Source of the DNA: Paenibacillus pabuli NBRC 13638
Lineage (GTDB): Bacteria; Bacillota; Bacilli; Paenibacillales; Paenibacillaceae
DNA: 64,000 nt
Assembly (NCBI RefSeq): GCF_001514495.1
Contig: NZ_BCNM01000001.1
Coordinates: 372,001-436,000, forward strand
Direction of reading: 5' to 3'
Shown here: positions 24,907 to 32,900 of the stretch, in pieces
Layout: each line of letters opens with the position of its first letter
Position numbering within the stretch: the first letter of the stretch is position 1
The notes under the pieces: model-generated
What the model was told of the DNA's origin: nothing
The model's database searches: none
What the model saw: the letters and a program-made list of their open reading frames with translations, nothing else
Made by a program: the position numbers and the translations under genes

Positions 24907-26481
24907 GTGAAGCAATATTTTGAGAAGGCTCAGAAGTTTGGTAAATCGTTTATGCTTCCTATTGCTGTTTTACCAGCGGCGGGTCTATTACTGGGGATTG
25001 GAGGAGCTTTATCCAACGCCAATACGGTTAACTCGTATCCTTTTTTGCAGATCACGTGGCTGCAGCAAGTGTTTACCGTGATGAGCAGTGCAGGAAGTAT
25101 TGTGTTTGATAATCTGGCATTGATCTTTGCCATTGGTGTGGCTGTCGGACTCGCCAGAGCGGATAAAGGTACAGCTGGTTTGGCTGCAGGTCTTGCTTAT
25201 CTGGTCATGAATGCATCCATTAATGCCATGCTGGTCAATTCGGGGACACTTGCCGTGGAGAATTTGGCTGGTGCCGGGCAAGGTATGGTACTCGGAATCC
25301 AAACACTGCAAACCGGCGTACTCGGAGGGATCATTGTAGGACTGGTTACCGCATGGCTTCATAATCGGTACAACAAAATAGAGCTTCCTCAATTCCTTGG
25401 ATTCTTCGGAGGTTCACGTTTTATTCCTATCGTTTCATCTTTTGCGGCCATCTTTGTCGGTATTGCTTTGTTCCTGATCTGGCCGACCATCCAGCTCGGT
25501 ATAGCACAGCTTGGCAGTTTGGTTGATAGAACAGGGTATATCGGAACACTGTTTTACGGATTTGTTTTAAGGATGCTTGGTCCTTTGGGCTTGCACCACA
25601 TCTTTTATCTGCCTTTCTGGCAGACGGGCCTTGGAGGAACAATGGAGGTTGCGGGTAAGGTTTACGAAGGAACACAGAATATTTTCTTTGCTCAATTGGG
25701 AGACCCTGCAACCGAGAAATTCTTCTCGGGTACATCCCGCTTTATGTCCGGACGTTTTATCACCATGATGTTTGGTCTGCTCGGTGCGGCCCTCGCTATT
25801 TATCATACGGCCAAGCCTGAACGTAAGAAAGTGGTTGGCGGATTGATGTTGTCTGCGGCCCTCACTTCGTTCTTGACAGGAATTACGGAGCCTTTGGAAT
25901 TCTCATTCCTGTTTGTTGCTCCAATCCTGTATGTCATTCACGCCGTCTTTGATGGTTTGGCATTTATGCTTTCGCATATTTTTGAGATTACAATCGGTCA
26001 GACCTTCTCCGGTGGATTAATCGACTTTATCTTATTCGGGATTCTTCAGGGTAATGCCAAAACCAACTGGATTATCGTTCCCATCATCGGTGTGGTCTGG
26101 TTCTTCCTGTACTACTTCACCTTCCGAATCTTGATCGTTAAGCTGAATTTAAAAACTGCAGGACGTGAGGAAGAGGTAACATCGGAGCCAGACGCCAAAA
26201 CGCCAAGTCAGCACACTAATACACCCGCACCAACGAAAGGTGAAGAACGTTCCATCGCCATCCTGAATGGTCTTGGCGGTGCAGACAATATCAAGGAATT
26301 GGATTGCTGTGCAACGCGTCTTCGCGTATCCGTGAAGGATATAGAAAAGGTACAGAAGGATGCACTTACAGCTACTGGAGCCAAAGGAGTAGTTCTTGTT
26401 GGTAACGGAGTACAGGTTATTTATGGACCTCAGGTTACCGTGATCAAAAATGAAATCGAAGAAATTATGGAAACGGAGTAA
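24907..26481 (+). CDS. PTS amino-sugar transporter subunit IIBC (NagE-like)
   Basis: A 524-residue PTS permease. The IIC membrane domain (about residues 1-400) starts MLPIAVLPAAGLLLGIGGAL and contains GITEPLEFSFLFVAP, the substrate-site signature of the glucose/GlcNAc superfamily. After a Pro/Thr linker the IIB domain (about 440-524) carries the phospho-Cys in ELDCCATRLRVSV (Cys467/468). There is no IIA domain, so a general IIA (crr-like) must donate phosphate. GTG at 24907 is chosen because AGAGAGGTGG lies just upstream; GTG at 24895 is inside that site. Coupled to nanE, the likely substrate is ManNAc or a related amino sugar, imported as the 6-phosphate. Confidence 0.9.
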   Translation: MKQYFEKAQKFGKSFMLPIAVLPAAGLLLGIGGALSNANTVNSYPFLQITWLQQVFTVMSSAGSIVFDNLALIFAIGVAVGLARADKGTAGLAAGLAYLVMNASINAMLVNSGTLAVENLAGAGQGMVLGIQTLQTGVLGGIIVGLVTAWLHNRYNKIELPQFLGFFGGSRFIPIVSSFAAIFVGIALFLIWPTIQLGIAQLGSLVDRTGYIGTLFYGFVLRMLGPLGLHHIFYLPFWQTGLGGTMEVAGKVYEGTQNIFFAQLGDPATEKFFSGTSRFMSGRFITMMFGLLGAALAIYHTAKPERKKVVGGLMLSAALTSFLTGITEPLEFSFLFVAPILYVIHAVFDGLAFMLSHIFEITIGQTFSGGLIDFILFGILQGNAKTNWIIVPIIGVVWFFLYYFTFRILIVKLNLKTAGREEEVTSEPDAKTPSQHTNTPAPTKGEERSIAILNGLGGADNIKELDCCATRLRVSVKDIEKVQKDALTATGAKGVVLVGNGVQVIYGPQVTVIKNEIEEIMETE

Positions 26482-26486
26482 TGGCA

Positions 26487-27203
26487 ATGAATTTAGATCA
26501 ATTAGGTTTACAAGGCGGTCTCGTTGTATCATGTCAGGCTTTGGAGCACGAACCGCTTCATAGTTCGCTGATCATGGGACGCATGGCAGTCGCAGCAAAA
26601 GAGGGGGGAGCCATCGGTATTCGTGCGAATACTGCGGCAGATGTAAAAGAGATCAAGGAGCAGGTTGATCTTCCAGTCATAGGTATTGTAAAAAGAAACT
26701 ACGGAACCAATCCCGTATTTATTACACCAACGATCGTGGAAGTGGATGAGCTTGCCGAGGTCCATGCAGAGATTGTTGCGGTTGATGCCACTTTACGTGC
26801 ACGGCCAGACGGTAAATCACTGGATGAATTTGTACATGAAATTCGCACCAAACATCCTCAGCTTCTATTAATGGGGGATATTTCAACCAAAGAGGAAGCC
26901 ATCCATGCTGAACGGCTTGGTTTTGATCTGATCTCCTCTACATTGGTTGGATACACAGAGGAGACAGCAGGGCTCAAGCTTTACGATAATCAATTTGCAG
27001 CCTTGAAAGAAATTCTCGCTAGTGTACAAACACCTGTCGTTGCGGAAGGAAATATCATGACCCCGGAGATGGCAGCAAAATGTCTGGAAGCTGGAGTCTA
27101 TTGTGTTGTTGTTGGTGGAGCCATTACCCGCCCGCAACAAATTACGGAACGGTTTGTCTCTGAAATTGCAAAATTGAAGCCGTCTTCTCCTGCTGTGAAA
27201 TAA
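26487..27203 (+). CDS. nanE: N-acetylmannosamine-6-phosphate 2-epimerase
   Basis: A 238-residue NanE, which converts ManNAc-6-phosphate to GlcNAc-6-phosphate in the cytoplasm, feeding NagA/NagB. TIM-barrel motifs: GGLVVSCQALEHEPLH, GAIGIRANT, VIGIVKRNY, VAVDATLRARPDG, MGDISTKEEA and VVAEGNIMTPEMA with VVGGAITRPQQIT (phosphate loop). The start at 26487 is preferred over an ATG overlapping the PTS stop codon because GGAG is then 8 bases upstream. Operon with the PTS gene; no sialate lyase or kinase nearby, so the phosphorylated sugar is expected to come from the PTS rather than from sialic acid. Confidence 0.95.
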   Translation: MNLDQLGLQGGLVVSCQALEHEPLHSSLIMGRMAVAAKEGGAIGIRANTAADVKEIKEQVDLPVIGIVKRNYGTNPVFITPTIVEVDELAEVHAEIVAVDATLRARPDGKSLDEFVHEIRTKHPQLLLMGDISTKEEAIHAERLGFDLISSTLVGYTEETAGLKLYDNQFAALKEILASVQTPVVAEGNIMTPEMAAKCLEAGVYCVVVGGAITRPQQITERFVSEIAKLKPSSPAVK

Positions 27204-27215
27204 AGGGAAATGCAG

Positions 27216-27252
27216 ACCAAACAGCCAACGAATCAAGTTGGCTGTTTGGTTA
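27216..27252. terminator. Bidirectional terminator between nanE and the RpiR gene
   Basis: A 14-pair perfect stem (ACCAAACAGCCAAC / GTTGGCTGTTTGGT) with a 7-base loop. It overlaps the stop codon region of the convergent RpiR gene. Confidence 0.8.
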
Positions 27253-28053
27253 TTCAGCAGAATAAAGAGCTTTTAACGTTTGCTGCCGCGCATGAAGTAA
27301 ATGTTCATCCTCAAGTAATAGAAGAGAAATCACATCCAGAATGTAAATAATGGCCAACTGACTATTGATGAAGTTTACATCTCCGGTTCGCCCGATATCC
27401 GGTGTGAAAATGCACAAATCCGAGATTTCAGAAAGGGGTGTATGATCAAAATTAGTAATTCCAACGACTTTGCTTCCTCTTTTTTTCGCCGCATTTAATG
27501 CATCACTGACCTCTAATGTCCGTCCTGAATTGGATAAACCAATGACCAGATCATCTTCTCCCAAAAGAGAAGCGCTCATAATCATCATGTGTGAATCGGT
27601 CACCGCATCAATGACGATATCCATCCGCATGAGCCTGTATTTGAACTCTAGAGCGGATAAACCTGAACTTCCCAAACCGTAGACATAGATTCTGCGAGCT
27701 TTTTTTATGAACTGGACAACCTGTTCGATTTTGGCGGTATCCAGCATTTCTGCGGTTGCGTTGATAATATCATTGTGGATCTGTTGTGTTCTTATGAAGA
27801 AATCCGTTTGATTGCGGGGTTGATCCACCTCACGGCTAAGCCTGATTTTAAAATCAACAAAGGTAGAACAACCTACTTTTTTACAAAATCTAGTGATGGT
27901 TGACATGGAAGCGTTGGTGTACGCCGCCAAATCCCTAATATTGATGTTATTGATAGATGATTTATTGCGCATCACATAATCGGCTATTTCCTTTTCTTTT
28001 GCTGAAAAACGCTGGTATTCAAGCTGCAGCATGTCAATGACACTGGATGACAT
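27250..28053 (-). CDS. RpiR/MurR-family transcriptional regulator
   Basis: A 267-residue regulator. The N-terminal HTH_6 domain (residues 1-75: FSAKEKEIADYVMRNK, then LAAYTNASMSTITRFCKKVGCS) is followed by a SIS sugar-phosphate isomerase-like domain (about 110-240: YVYGLGSSGLSALEFKYRL, DLVIGLSNSGRTLEVSDAL). It should sense an amino-sugar phosphate and control the convergent PTS-nanE operon through the inverted repeat at 24848-24888. AAAGGGGAT lies upstream of the ATG at 28053. The 255-base interval upstream holds no other feature I can support. Confidence 0.93.
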   Translation of the reverse strand: MSSSVIDMLQLEYQRFSAKEKEIADYVMRNKSSINNINIRDLAAYTNASMSTITRFCKKVGCSTFVDFKIRLSREVDQPRNQTDFFIRTQQIHNDIINATAEMLDTAKIEQVVQFIKKARRIYVYGLGSSGLSALEFKYRLMRMDIVIDAVTDSHMMIMSASLLGEDDLVIGLSNSGRTLEVSDALNAAKKRGSKVVGITNFDHTPLSEISDLCIFTPDIGRTGDVNFINSQLAIIYILDVISLLLLEDEHLLHARQQTLKALYSAE

Positions 28054-28309
28054 TGTGAATCCCCTTTCCCTGAACGTGTTACTTTAATAGTCTATCCTCA
28101 TTAGTCTACTTCCTAAAAGCCAAATCATCAAACCTTTAAAAATGGCCAGAAAATATTGAAGATATTGCAAAAGAGAGAGAGTGCCTGTACAGTGGATGGA
28201 TCATGGAAGCAAGAAAAGGAAGCTGGAAGCTGAACAACAAGCATGAATTGACGTAAAATGGAGTGTTTTTCATTTCTCAAATATAGCTCGATAAAGGAGG
28301 GTCACAGGT

Positions 28310-29314
28310 ATGAAATCTCATGTCACCGACCGTATTAAAATTCCGGCAGGATTCTGGGCAGGCTTAGATCAATTGGGAATTGCTGCTCACGTGGTAGCAC
28401 GCAAAGCACAACTGCCGCTCACCGTTATTGTGGATTCGGTCGTTAATACGGCGGAGTACTTCGCGATCTGGCAGGCTTATGCCGATCTCATTGGTGACAC
28501 TGCCGAAGGAATCATCAAGCTGGCGACCATCTTTGAAACATCGAAGTATCCGCCAACCGTCCTGGCGACTTATCATGCTCGAGACTACCGGGATGCTTTG
28601 CATCGAATGGCTCGTTATAAACAACAGTGCCCTCCAGAAAGCATACGTATGACCGAGCAGGACGAACGTTGCACCATTGAACTGGAATGGCTGCAAAGCG
28701 TGCAGCCTGGTCCGCCATTGCTGGTAGGCATTACGCTGGCTTGTCTTATGGAGATCGGGCGAAGGGGGACAGGTCATCCTTTGACGGCGCAATTAGTTGA
28801 ATTCTCGCAAGACATGGGTGATGTCCAAGCCTTGGAACAATATTTTGGCTGCCCTGTCCGAGTTGCTGCAAATACGAACCGGTTGATATTACATCGAGGA
28901 GATCTGGACCGTCCTTTTCTCTCCTATAACGAAGAGCTGTTGGAGATCCTGACTCCTGTTCTCGATCAATCGTTAGACGAACAGCAGCGTACCCGATCGA
29001 TAGGCGAAAGGGTCAAATGGATCTTGAAACGCAGCCTCACTGGAGGACGCCCGGACGTACAGACTGTTGCAAAAGAGCTGAATATGAGCGATCGTACCTT
29101 ACAGCGTCGACTTACGGAAGAGAGTACAAGCTTCAAACATCTGCTGACACAAGCAAGACATGAGCAGGCATTGGCGTATTTGGCAGATCCCAAGCTTGAT
29201 ATTAAAGAAGTGGCTTTCCTGACTGGATATGAAGATCAGAACTCATTTTACCGTGCATTCCGGATCTGGGAAGATGATACTCCCTCGAATTGGCGTGTTC
29301 GGCAAGAATGTTGA
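28310..29314 (+). CDS. AraC-family regulator with arabinose-binding-like N-terminal domain
   Basis: A 334-residue regulator. Residues about 20-205 resemble the PF12625-type N-terminal domain (ligand domain of OruR/ArgR-like AraC proteins), with repeated AxWQAYADLIG-style helices. The C-terminal HTH (about 230-330) reads VQTVAKELNMSDRTLQRRL and VAFLTGYEDQNSFYRAFRIW. This subtype is far commoner in Proteobacteria and Actinobacteria than in Firmicutes. AAGGAGGG precedes the ATG. The SDR gene 113 bases downstream in the same direction is a likely target. Confidence 0.88.
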   Translation: MKSHVTDRIKIPAGFWAGLDQLGIAAHVVARKAQLPLTVIVDSVVNTAEYFAIWQAYADLIGDTAEGIIKLATIFETSKYPPTVLATYHARDYRDALHRMARYKQQCPPESIRMTEQDERCTIELEWLQSVQPGPPLLVGITLACLMEIGRRGTGHPLTAQLVEFSQDMGDVQALEQYFGCPVRVAANTNRLILHRGDLDRPFLSYNEELLEILTPVLDQSLDEQQRTRSIGERVKWILKRSLTGGRPDVQTVAKELNMSDRTLQRRLTEESTSFKHLLTQARHEQALAYLADPKLDIKEVAFLTGYEDQNSFYRAFRIWEDDTPSNWRVRQEC

Positions 29315-29427
29315 CGCGGTACGCTAGTTACGAAACACTCCTGATTCGTTATTATAATCATTATCCGAGGTACAACATGGAATTGTACGATAGGGATTTG
29401 ATTGCAACCTAGAAGGAGAAATGAAGA

Positions 29428-30222
29428 ATGGATATGGGACTGAAACATAAAACAGCGTTGGTTACCGGATCAACAAAAGGCATAGGCAAAGCCATTGCTG
29501 TCGAACTCGCCAAAGAAGGGGTTCATGTGCTTATTAACGGGCGTAGTTATGAAGAGGTTGAACGAACTGTGCAGGAGATCAAATCGGAATTCCCGGACAC
29601 GTCGCCTCAGAATGCTACTGCGGATCTTGTAGATACGGGACAGAGACAAGCGTTATTTGAGCAATACCCTAATATAGATATTCTGGTAAACAATATGGGG
29701 ATATACGAAATCATGCAATATGAGGACATTGATGACGAAGTATGGGAAAAATACTTTCGTACGAATGTTCTTGCCGCGAACGGATTATGCAAGTTTTATT
29801 TACCTGAAATGTTGAAAAATGATTATGGTCGCATTATCTTCATTGCGAGTGAAGAGGCTGTTATGCCATCCGGACAGATGCCTCAGTATTGCATGACCAA
29901 ATCCATGCTGCTATCTTTATCCAAAAGTTTATCCCTGTTAACTAAAGGAACCGAAGTAACGATCAATACAATTATGCCAGGACCCACACTATCTGAAAAT
30001 GTCCAGCAAATCATTGAAGGCATCTATGCAGATTCAGCCATGACCTTTCTGGAAAAGGAAAAGGATTTTATGTCCTCCAACCTGCCTCAATCGCAGATAC
30101 AGCGTTTTATAAGACCTGCTGAAATAGGCAGACTGACTACCTTTATATGCAGTCCGTATGCATCTGCATTTAAAGGTTCTCCAATCCGTATGGATGGGGG
30201 AATGGTACCGACCATTTTCTAA
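29428..30222 (+). CDS. Short-chain dehydrogenase/reductase
   Basis: A 264-residue classical SDR: TGSTKGIGKAIAVELAKEG Rossmann start (residues 13-31), VNNMGIYE in place of NNAG, IIFIASEEAVMPSGQMPQYC and YCMTKSM, which gives the Tyr-x3-Lys pair, and a C-terminal GSPIRMDGGMVPT. The Ser of the active site is present in IASEE. NAD(P)-dependent oxidoreductase of unknown substrate. GAAGGAG upstream of ATG. Probably co-regulated with the AraC gene before it; terminator follows. Confidence 0.9.
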   Translation: MDMGLKHKTALVTGSTKGIGKAIAVELAKEGVHVLINGRSYEEVERTVQEIKSEFPDTSPQNATADLVDTGQRQALFEQYPNIDILVNNMGIYEIMQYEDIDDEVWEKYFRTNVLAANGLCKFYLPEMLKNDYGRIIFIASEEAVMPSGQMPQYCMTKSMLLSLSKSLSLLTKGTEVTINTIMPGPTLSENVQQIIEGIYADSAMTFLEKEKDFMSSNLPQSQIQRFIRPAEIGRLTTFICSPYASAFKGSPIRMDGGMVPTIF

Positions 30223-30245
30223 CTTACTGTATATTACTTCACCTT

Positions 30246-30270
30246 AACCGCGATTATCGCGGTTTTTTTC
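30246..30270 (+). terminator. Terminator after the SDR gene
   Basis: AACCGCGA-TTA-TCGCGGTT stem followed by seven T. Confidence 0.88.
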
Positions 30271-30361
30271 TATTAAAATAAGACTAAAGATCTATTTTAA
30301 TTCCATATTTTTACTTATATGATGGTTATAATCAATATATTTAACAGGGAGAGTGAAATAA

Positions 30362-30967
30362 GTGAAAAAAAGTAAATCGATTTTAATCTTGGTCATGAGC
30401 ATGATTCTAGTCTTTTCCATTTCAGGAATGGGTACAAGTTCCAAAGCATCTGCAGCCACGGCACGTACACCTGTTGTATTCGTACATGGATTAACGGGCT
30501 CGGATAGCAATTTTGCAGCTATTAAGAGTTACTTGCGGAGTCAGGGCTGGTCGAATGATGAGTTGTTTGCCATTGATCTGCCTAGTAAACAAGGAAACCA
30601 GACATTGAATTCAGCAGCAATCGCTCGGTTCGTAGATAATGTGCTTCTTGAAACGGGCCACTCCAAAGTGCATATTGTTGCTCATAGTATGGGAGGGGCG
30701 AATAGTTTGTATTACATATTGAACCGTGGTGGAGCTTCCAAAGTGGACAAACTTGTTACCCTTGGAGGGGCCAATCGCTTAACAACAACCTCAGCACCCA
30801 AAGGAATTGAAGTTACCTCCATCTATTCTACTAGTGACACTATTGTATCCCCGGTACTTTCCAGACTCGATGGGGCAAACAATATCCCGATTTCCCTGGT
30901 ATCTCATATCGGCCTGCTCTTTAACTCCCGGGTAAATGCCCTGATCAAAACGGCGTTAAACGAATAG
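30362..30967 (+). CDS. Secreted triacylglycerol lipase (Bacillus LipA-like, family I.4)
   Basis: A 201-residue secreted alpha/beta hydrolase close in size to the small Bacillus lipases. A GTG start at 30362 follows GGGAGAG. Signal peptide about residues 1-36 (KSKSILILVMSMILVFSI, then SKASAATA). Mature enzyme: VFVHGLTGSDSNF (oxyanion region), AHSMGG with nucleophile Ser (Ala in place of the first Gly of GxSxG, as in LipA), Asp in YSTSDTIV, His in LVSHIGLL. It hydrolyses short and medium chain esters or triglycerides outside the cell. Monocistronic with strong terminators on both sides. Confidence 0.92.
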   Translation: MKKSKSILILVMSMILVFSISGMGTSSKASAATARTPVVFVHGLTGSDSNFAAIKSYLRSQGWSNDELFAIDLPSKQGNQTLNSAAIARFVDNVLLETGHSKVHIVAHSMGGANSLYYILNRGGASKVDKLVTLGGANRLTTTSAPKGIEVTSIYSTSDTIVSPVLSRLDGANNIPISLVSHIGLLFNSRVNALIKTALNE

Positions 30968-30998
30968 GGATGGAGATTGGATAAATGCCAAACAACAG

Positions 30999-31036
30999 AA
31001 AGACGGTAACCAATTGATTGGTTGCCGTCTTTTTGT
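30999..31036 (+). terminator. Terminator after the lipase gene
   Basis: A 16-pair stem (AAAGACGGTAACCAAT / ATTGGTTGCCGTCTTT, one mismatch) and a T run. Confidence 0.88.
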
Positions 31037-31178
31037 TACTGAACTTCTTAAGAAGCAACAAGAGTAGAAAATATGAAGAGAATCCATCTGATTGCCAAAG
31101 AGTTAGAAGTCACTTTGTACGTGCATTATCATCTTCTTCCCAATGGATTTCTATGCAGAAGTCTTCCTTGTAAAATCA

Positions 31179-31886
31179 TCACTGCTCCCTGTTTTGTAAC
31201 CATTTAACCGTCCCAATGAGACCTATGAGTCCTATTAAGAAAACCAGTAAATAACTAGTACCCAACAAGGGAAATAAAGCGACTCCGCTTTCCTGCAAAT
31301 GCAAAGCAGGCACAGACCAAGGCAGATAAGCTCCAATGGCGGTAGGCCCGAACACCAATGCCAACATTAAAGTTGTAAATGCAAAGCCGATCGGCACCAG
31401 ATAACCACGTGATATACAGGCCAGTAGGGCAAGAGGTGCACTTAATAATAGGTGGAGAGCACCAATGATAAGTATTAGGAACAAATAATGTTGTACAATC
31501 GCAAACGAAAAGCCAGGAAGTCCAATAGCAAAACCGAGTATTAAGGCATAAGCAAAGCTGATCAACATCATTACAAAACACCAGAATATAATTGCGACAT
31601 ATTTGGCAATCGCTATTTTACCACGCGATATAGGCAAAACGAGCAAATCCTTGAGCGTCCGATCAGAATACTCACGGCCAAATGTCCAGCTTGTCACCAA
31701 TCCAAACCCCAGCAGCCCAAACACGGATGCATACAAAAACGCAGTCCGTTCAAAAAAAGAAGGCCAATCGGGCTGTCCCAAGAACAACGTGATGACAAAC
31801 AATATAAACAGAAGCGTACCCCATAAAACAAAGGATCGACGCAATTTGTAAACTTCAACGCTACAGGCTGTCAACAATGGTCTCAT
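31179..31886 (-). CDS. ABC-2 type transporter permease
   Basis: A 235-residue membrane protein with six predicted helices (first: FVLWGTLLFILFVITLFLG). The SDRTLKDLLVLPISRGKIAIAK region between helices 2 and 3 is typical of BcrB/ABC-2 permeases. It starts inside the end of the ATPase gene (26-base overlap), so the two form one translationally coupled exporter of unknown substrate, possibly a peptide antibiotic or lipid. The adjacent 31037-31178 interval holds nothing recognised. Confidence 0.9.
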   Translation of the reverse strand: MRPLLTACSVEVYKLRRSFVLWGTLLFILFVITLFLGQPDWPSFFERTAFLYASVFGLLGFGLVTSWTFGREYSDRTLKDLLVLPISRGKIAIAKYVAIIFWCFVMMLISFAYALILGFAIGLPGFSFAIVQHYLFLILIIGALHLLLSAPLALLACISRGYLVPIGFAFTTLMLALVFGPTAIGAYLPWSVPALHLQESGVALFPLLGTSYLLVFLIGLIGLIGTVKWLQNREQ

Positions 31887-32808
31887 TCCGTTTTCCCTCC
31901 TGGGCTCCGATTACTTTGAGAAAGTAATGTTCCAAATTCTCTTCTTCAATGTTAAGCATCGTGAGCGGCACTTCATGCTGAGCAAGCAATTTCGCAATAT
32001 GTTCGGGATGCTTCACGGCATGATCATCCGGTAGTGCAAGGCAATTATTCGAAGTCGAATGTACCGCATACCCGGAGTCTGAAAGAATAGCTTGAGCCTT
32101 CCGATCATCCTTCGTTCCGATCATCAACTGTTTTCGGCGGATGGTTTCAAAGTCTTTTGTTGTCAGTTCTTCAAGCAATACGCCTTTGTGAATAATGCCG
32201 ATTCGAGAAGCCATTTTGGACATTTCCTCAAGGATATGGCTCGATATAAACACGGTAACCCCTTGTTGAGAAGCTAGAGCTTTCAGCATCTCCCTTATCT
32301 CGACAATTCCGGCAGGATCAAGCGCATTGGTTGGCTCATCAAGAATCAGAACGTCCGGCTTATGAATTAACGCTTTGGCCAATCCAAGTTTCTGCGCGTT
32401 ACCAAGTGACAACTCTCTTGCTTTACTATCCGCATATTGGGTAAAATTTAACTGCTCCATAATTTCGTCAACTGCCCTGGGAACCGGTAATCCTCGCAAC
32501 CTGGCCATCAAATTCAAGTTTTCCCTAACCGTAAAGTTAGGGTAGGCATAAGGAACTTCCACCATATAACCTACTCGTCTCGACAAATCTGGATTCCCAT
32601 TCGCCCAGCGCTGACCAAACAAATACACTTCTCCGGAAGAAGGCTTACTCATTCCGAGAAGAGTTCGAATGGTTGTCGTTTTCCCTGCGCCATTCAACCC
32701 CAGGAATCCATAGATTTCTCCTTTTTTAACGGAAATCGAAACGCGATCTACAATGACTTTATTTCCGTATTGCTTTGTCAGGTTAACGGTTCGAATAATT
32801 TCTTCCAT
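31861..32808 (-). CDS. ABC transporter ATP-binding protein (BcrA/CcmA-like)
   Basis: A 315-residue ATPase: Walker A GLNGAGKTT, Q-loop, signature LSLGNAQKLGLAKAL, Walker B VLILDEPTNALDP, and H-loop ISSHILEEM, then about 90 C-terminal residues typical of drug-resistance or lantibiotic self-protection ATPases. Start at 32808 is preferred to an upstream ATG at 32832 because GGAAGGA lies 8 bases before it. Energises the permease encoded downstream. No regulator or biosynthetic genes are adjacent, so the substrate is unknown. Confidence 0.92.
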   Translation of the reverse strand: MEEIIRTVNLTKQYGNKVIVDRVSISVKKGEIYGFLGLNGAGKTTTIRTLLGMSKPSSGEVYLFGQRWANGNPDLSRRVGYMVEVPYAYPNFTVRENLNLMARLRGLPVPRAVDEIMEQLNFTQYADSKARELSLGNAQKLGLAKALIHKPDVLILDEPTNALDPAGIVEIREMLKALASQQGVTVFISSHILEEMSKMASRIGIIHKGVLLEELTTKDFETIRRKQLMIGTKDDRKAQAILSDSGYAVHSTSNNCLALPDDHAVKHPEHIAKLLAQHEVPLTMLNIEEENLEHYFLKVIGAQEGKRNETIVDSL

Positions 32809-32850
32809 AGTAACAGTCCTTCCCATAACCAAAATTAAACAAATATAAGA

Positions 32851-32890
32851 GCCGGCAGCCGTATGAGATGTTGAAAAGAATCCTGCCGGC
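32851..32890 (-). terminator. Possible terminator after the monooxygenase gene
   Basis: GCCGGCAG (32851-32858) pairs with CTGCCGGC (32883-32890) across a 24-base loop; the T-rich tract after it on the minus strand is interrupted. It lies between the monooxygenase stop and the ABC ATPase start. Confidence 0.45.
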
Positions 32891-32900
32891 CTTGTCTAAA

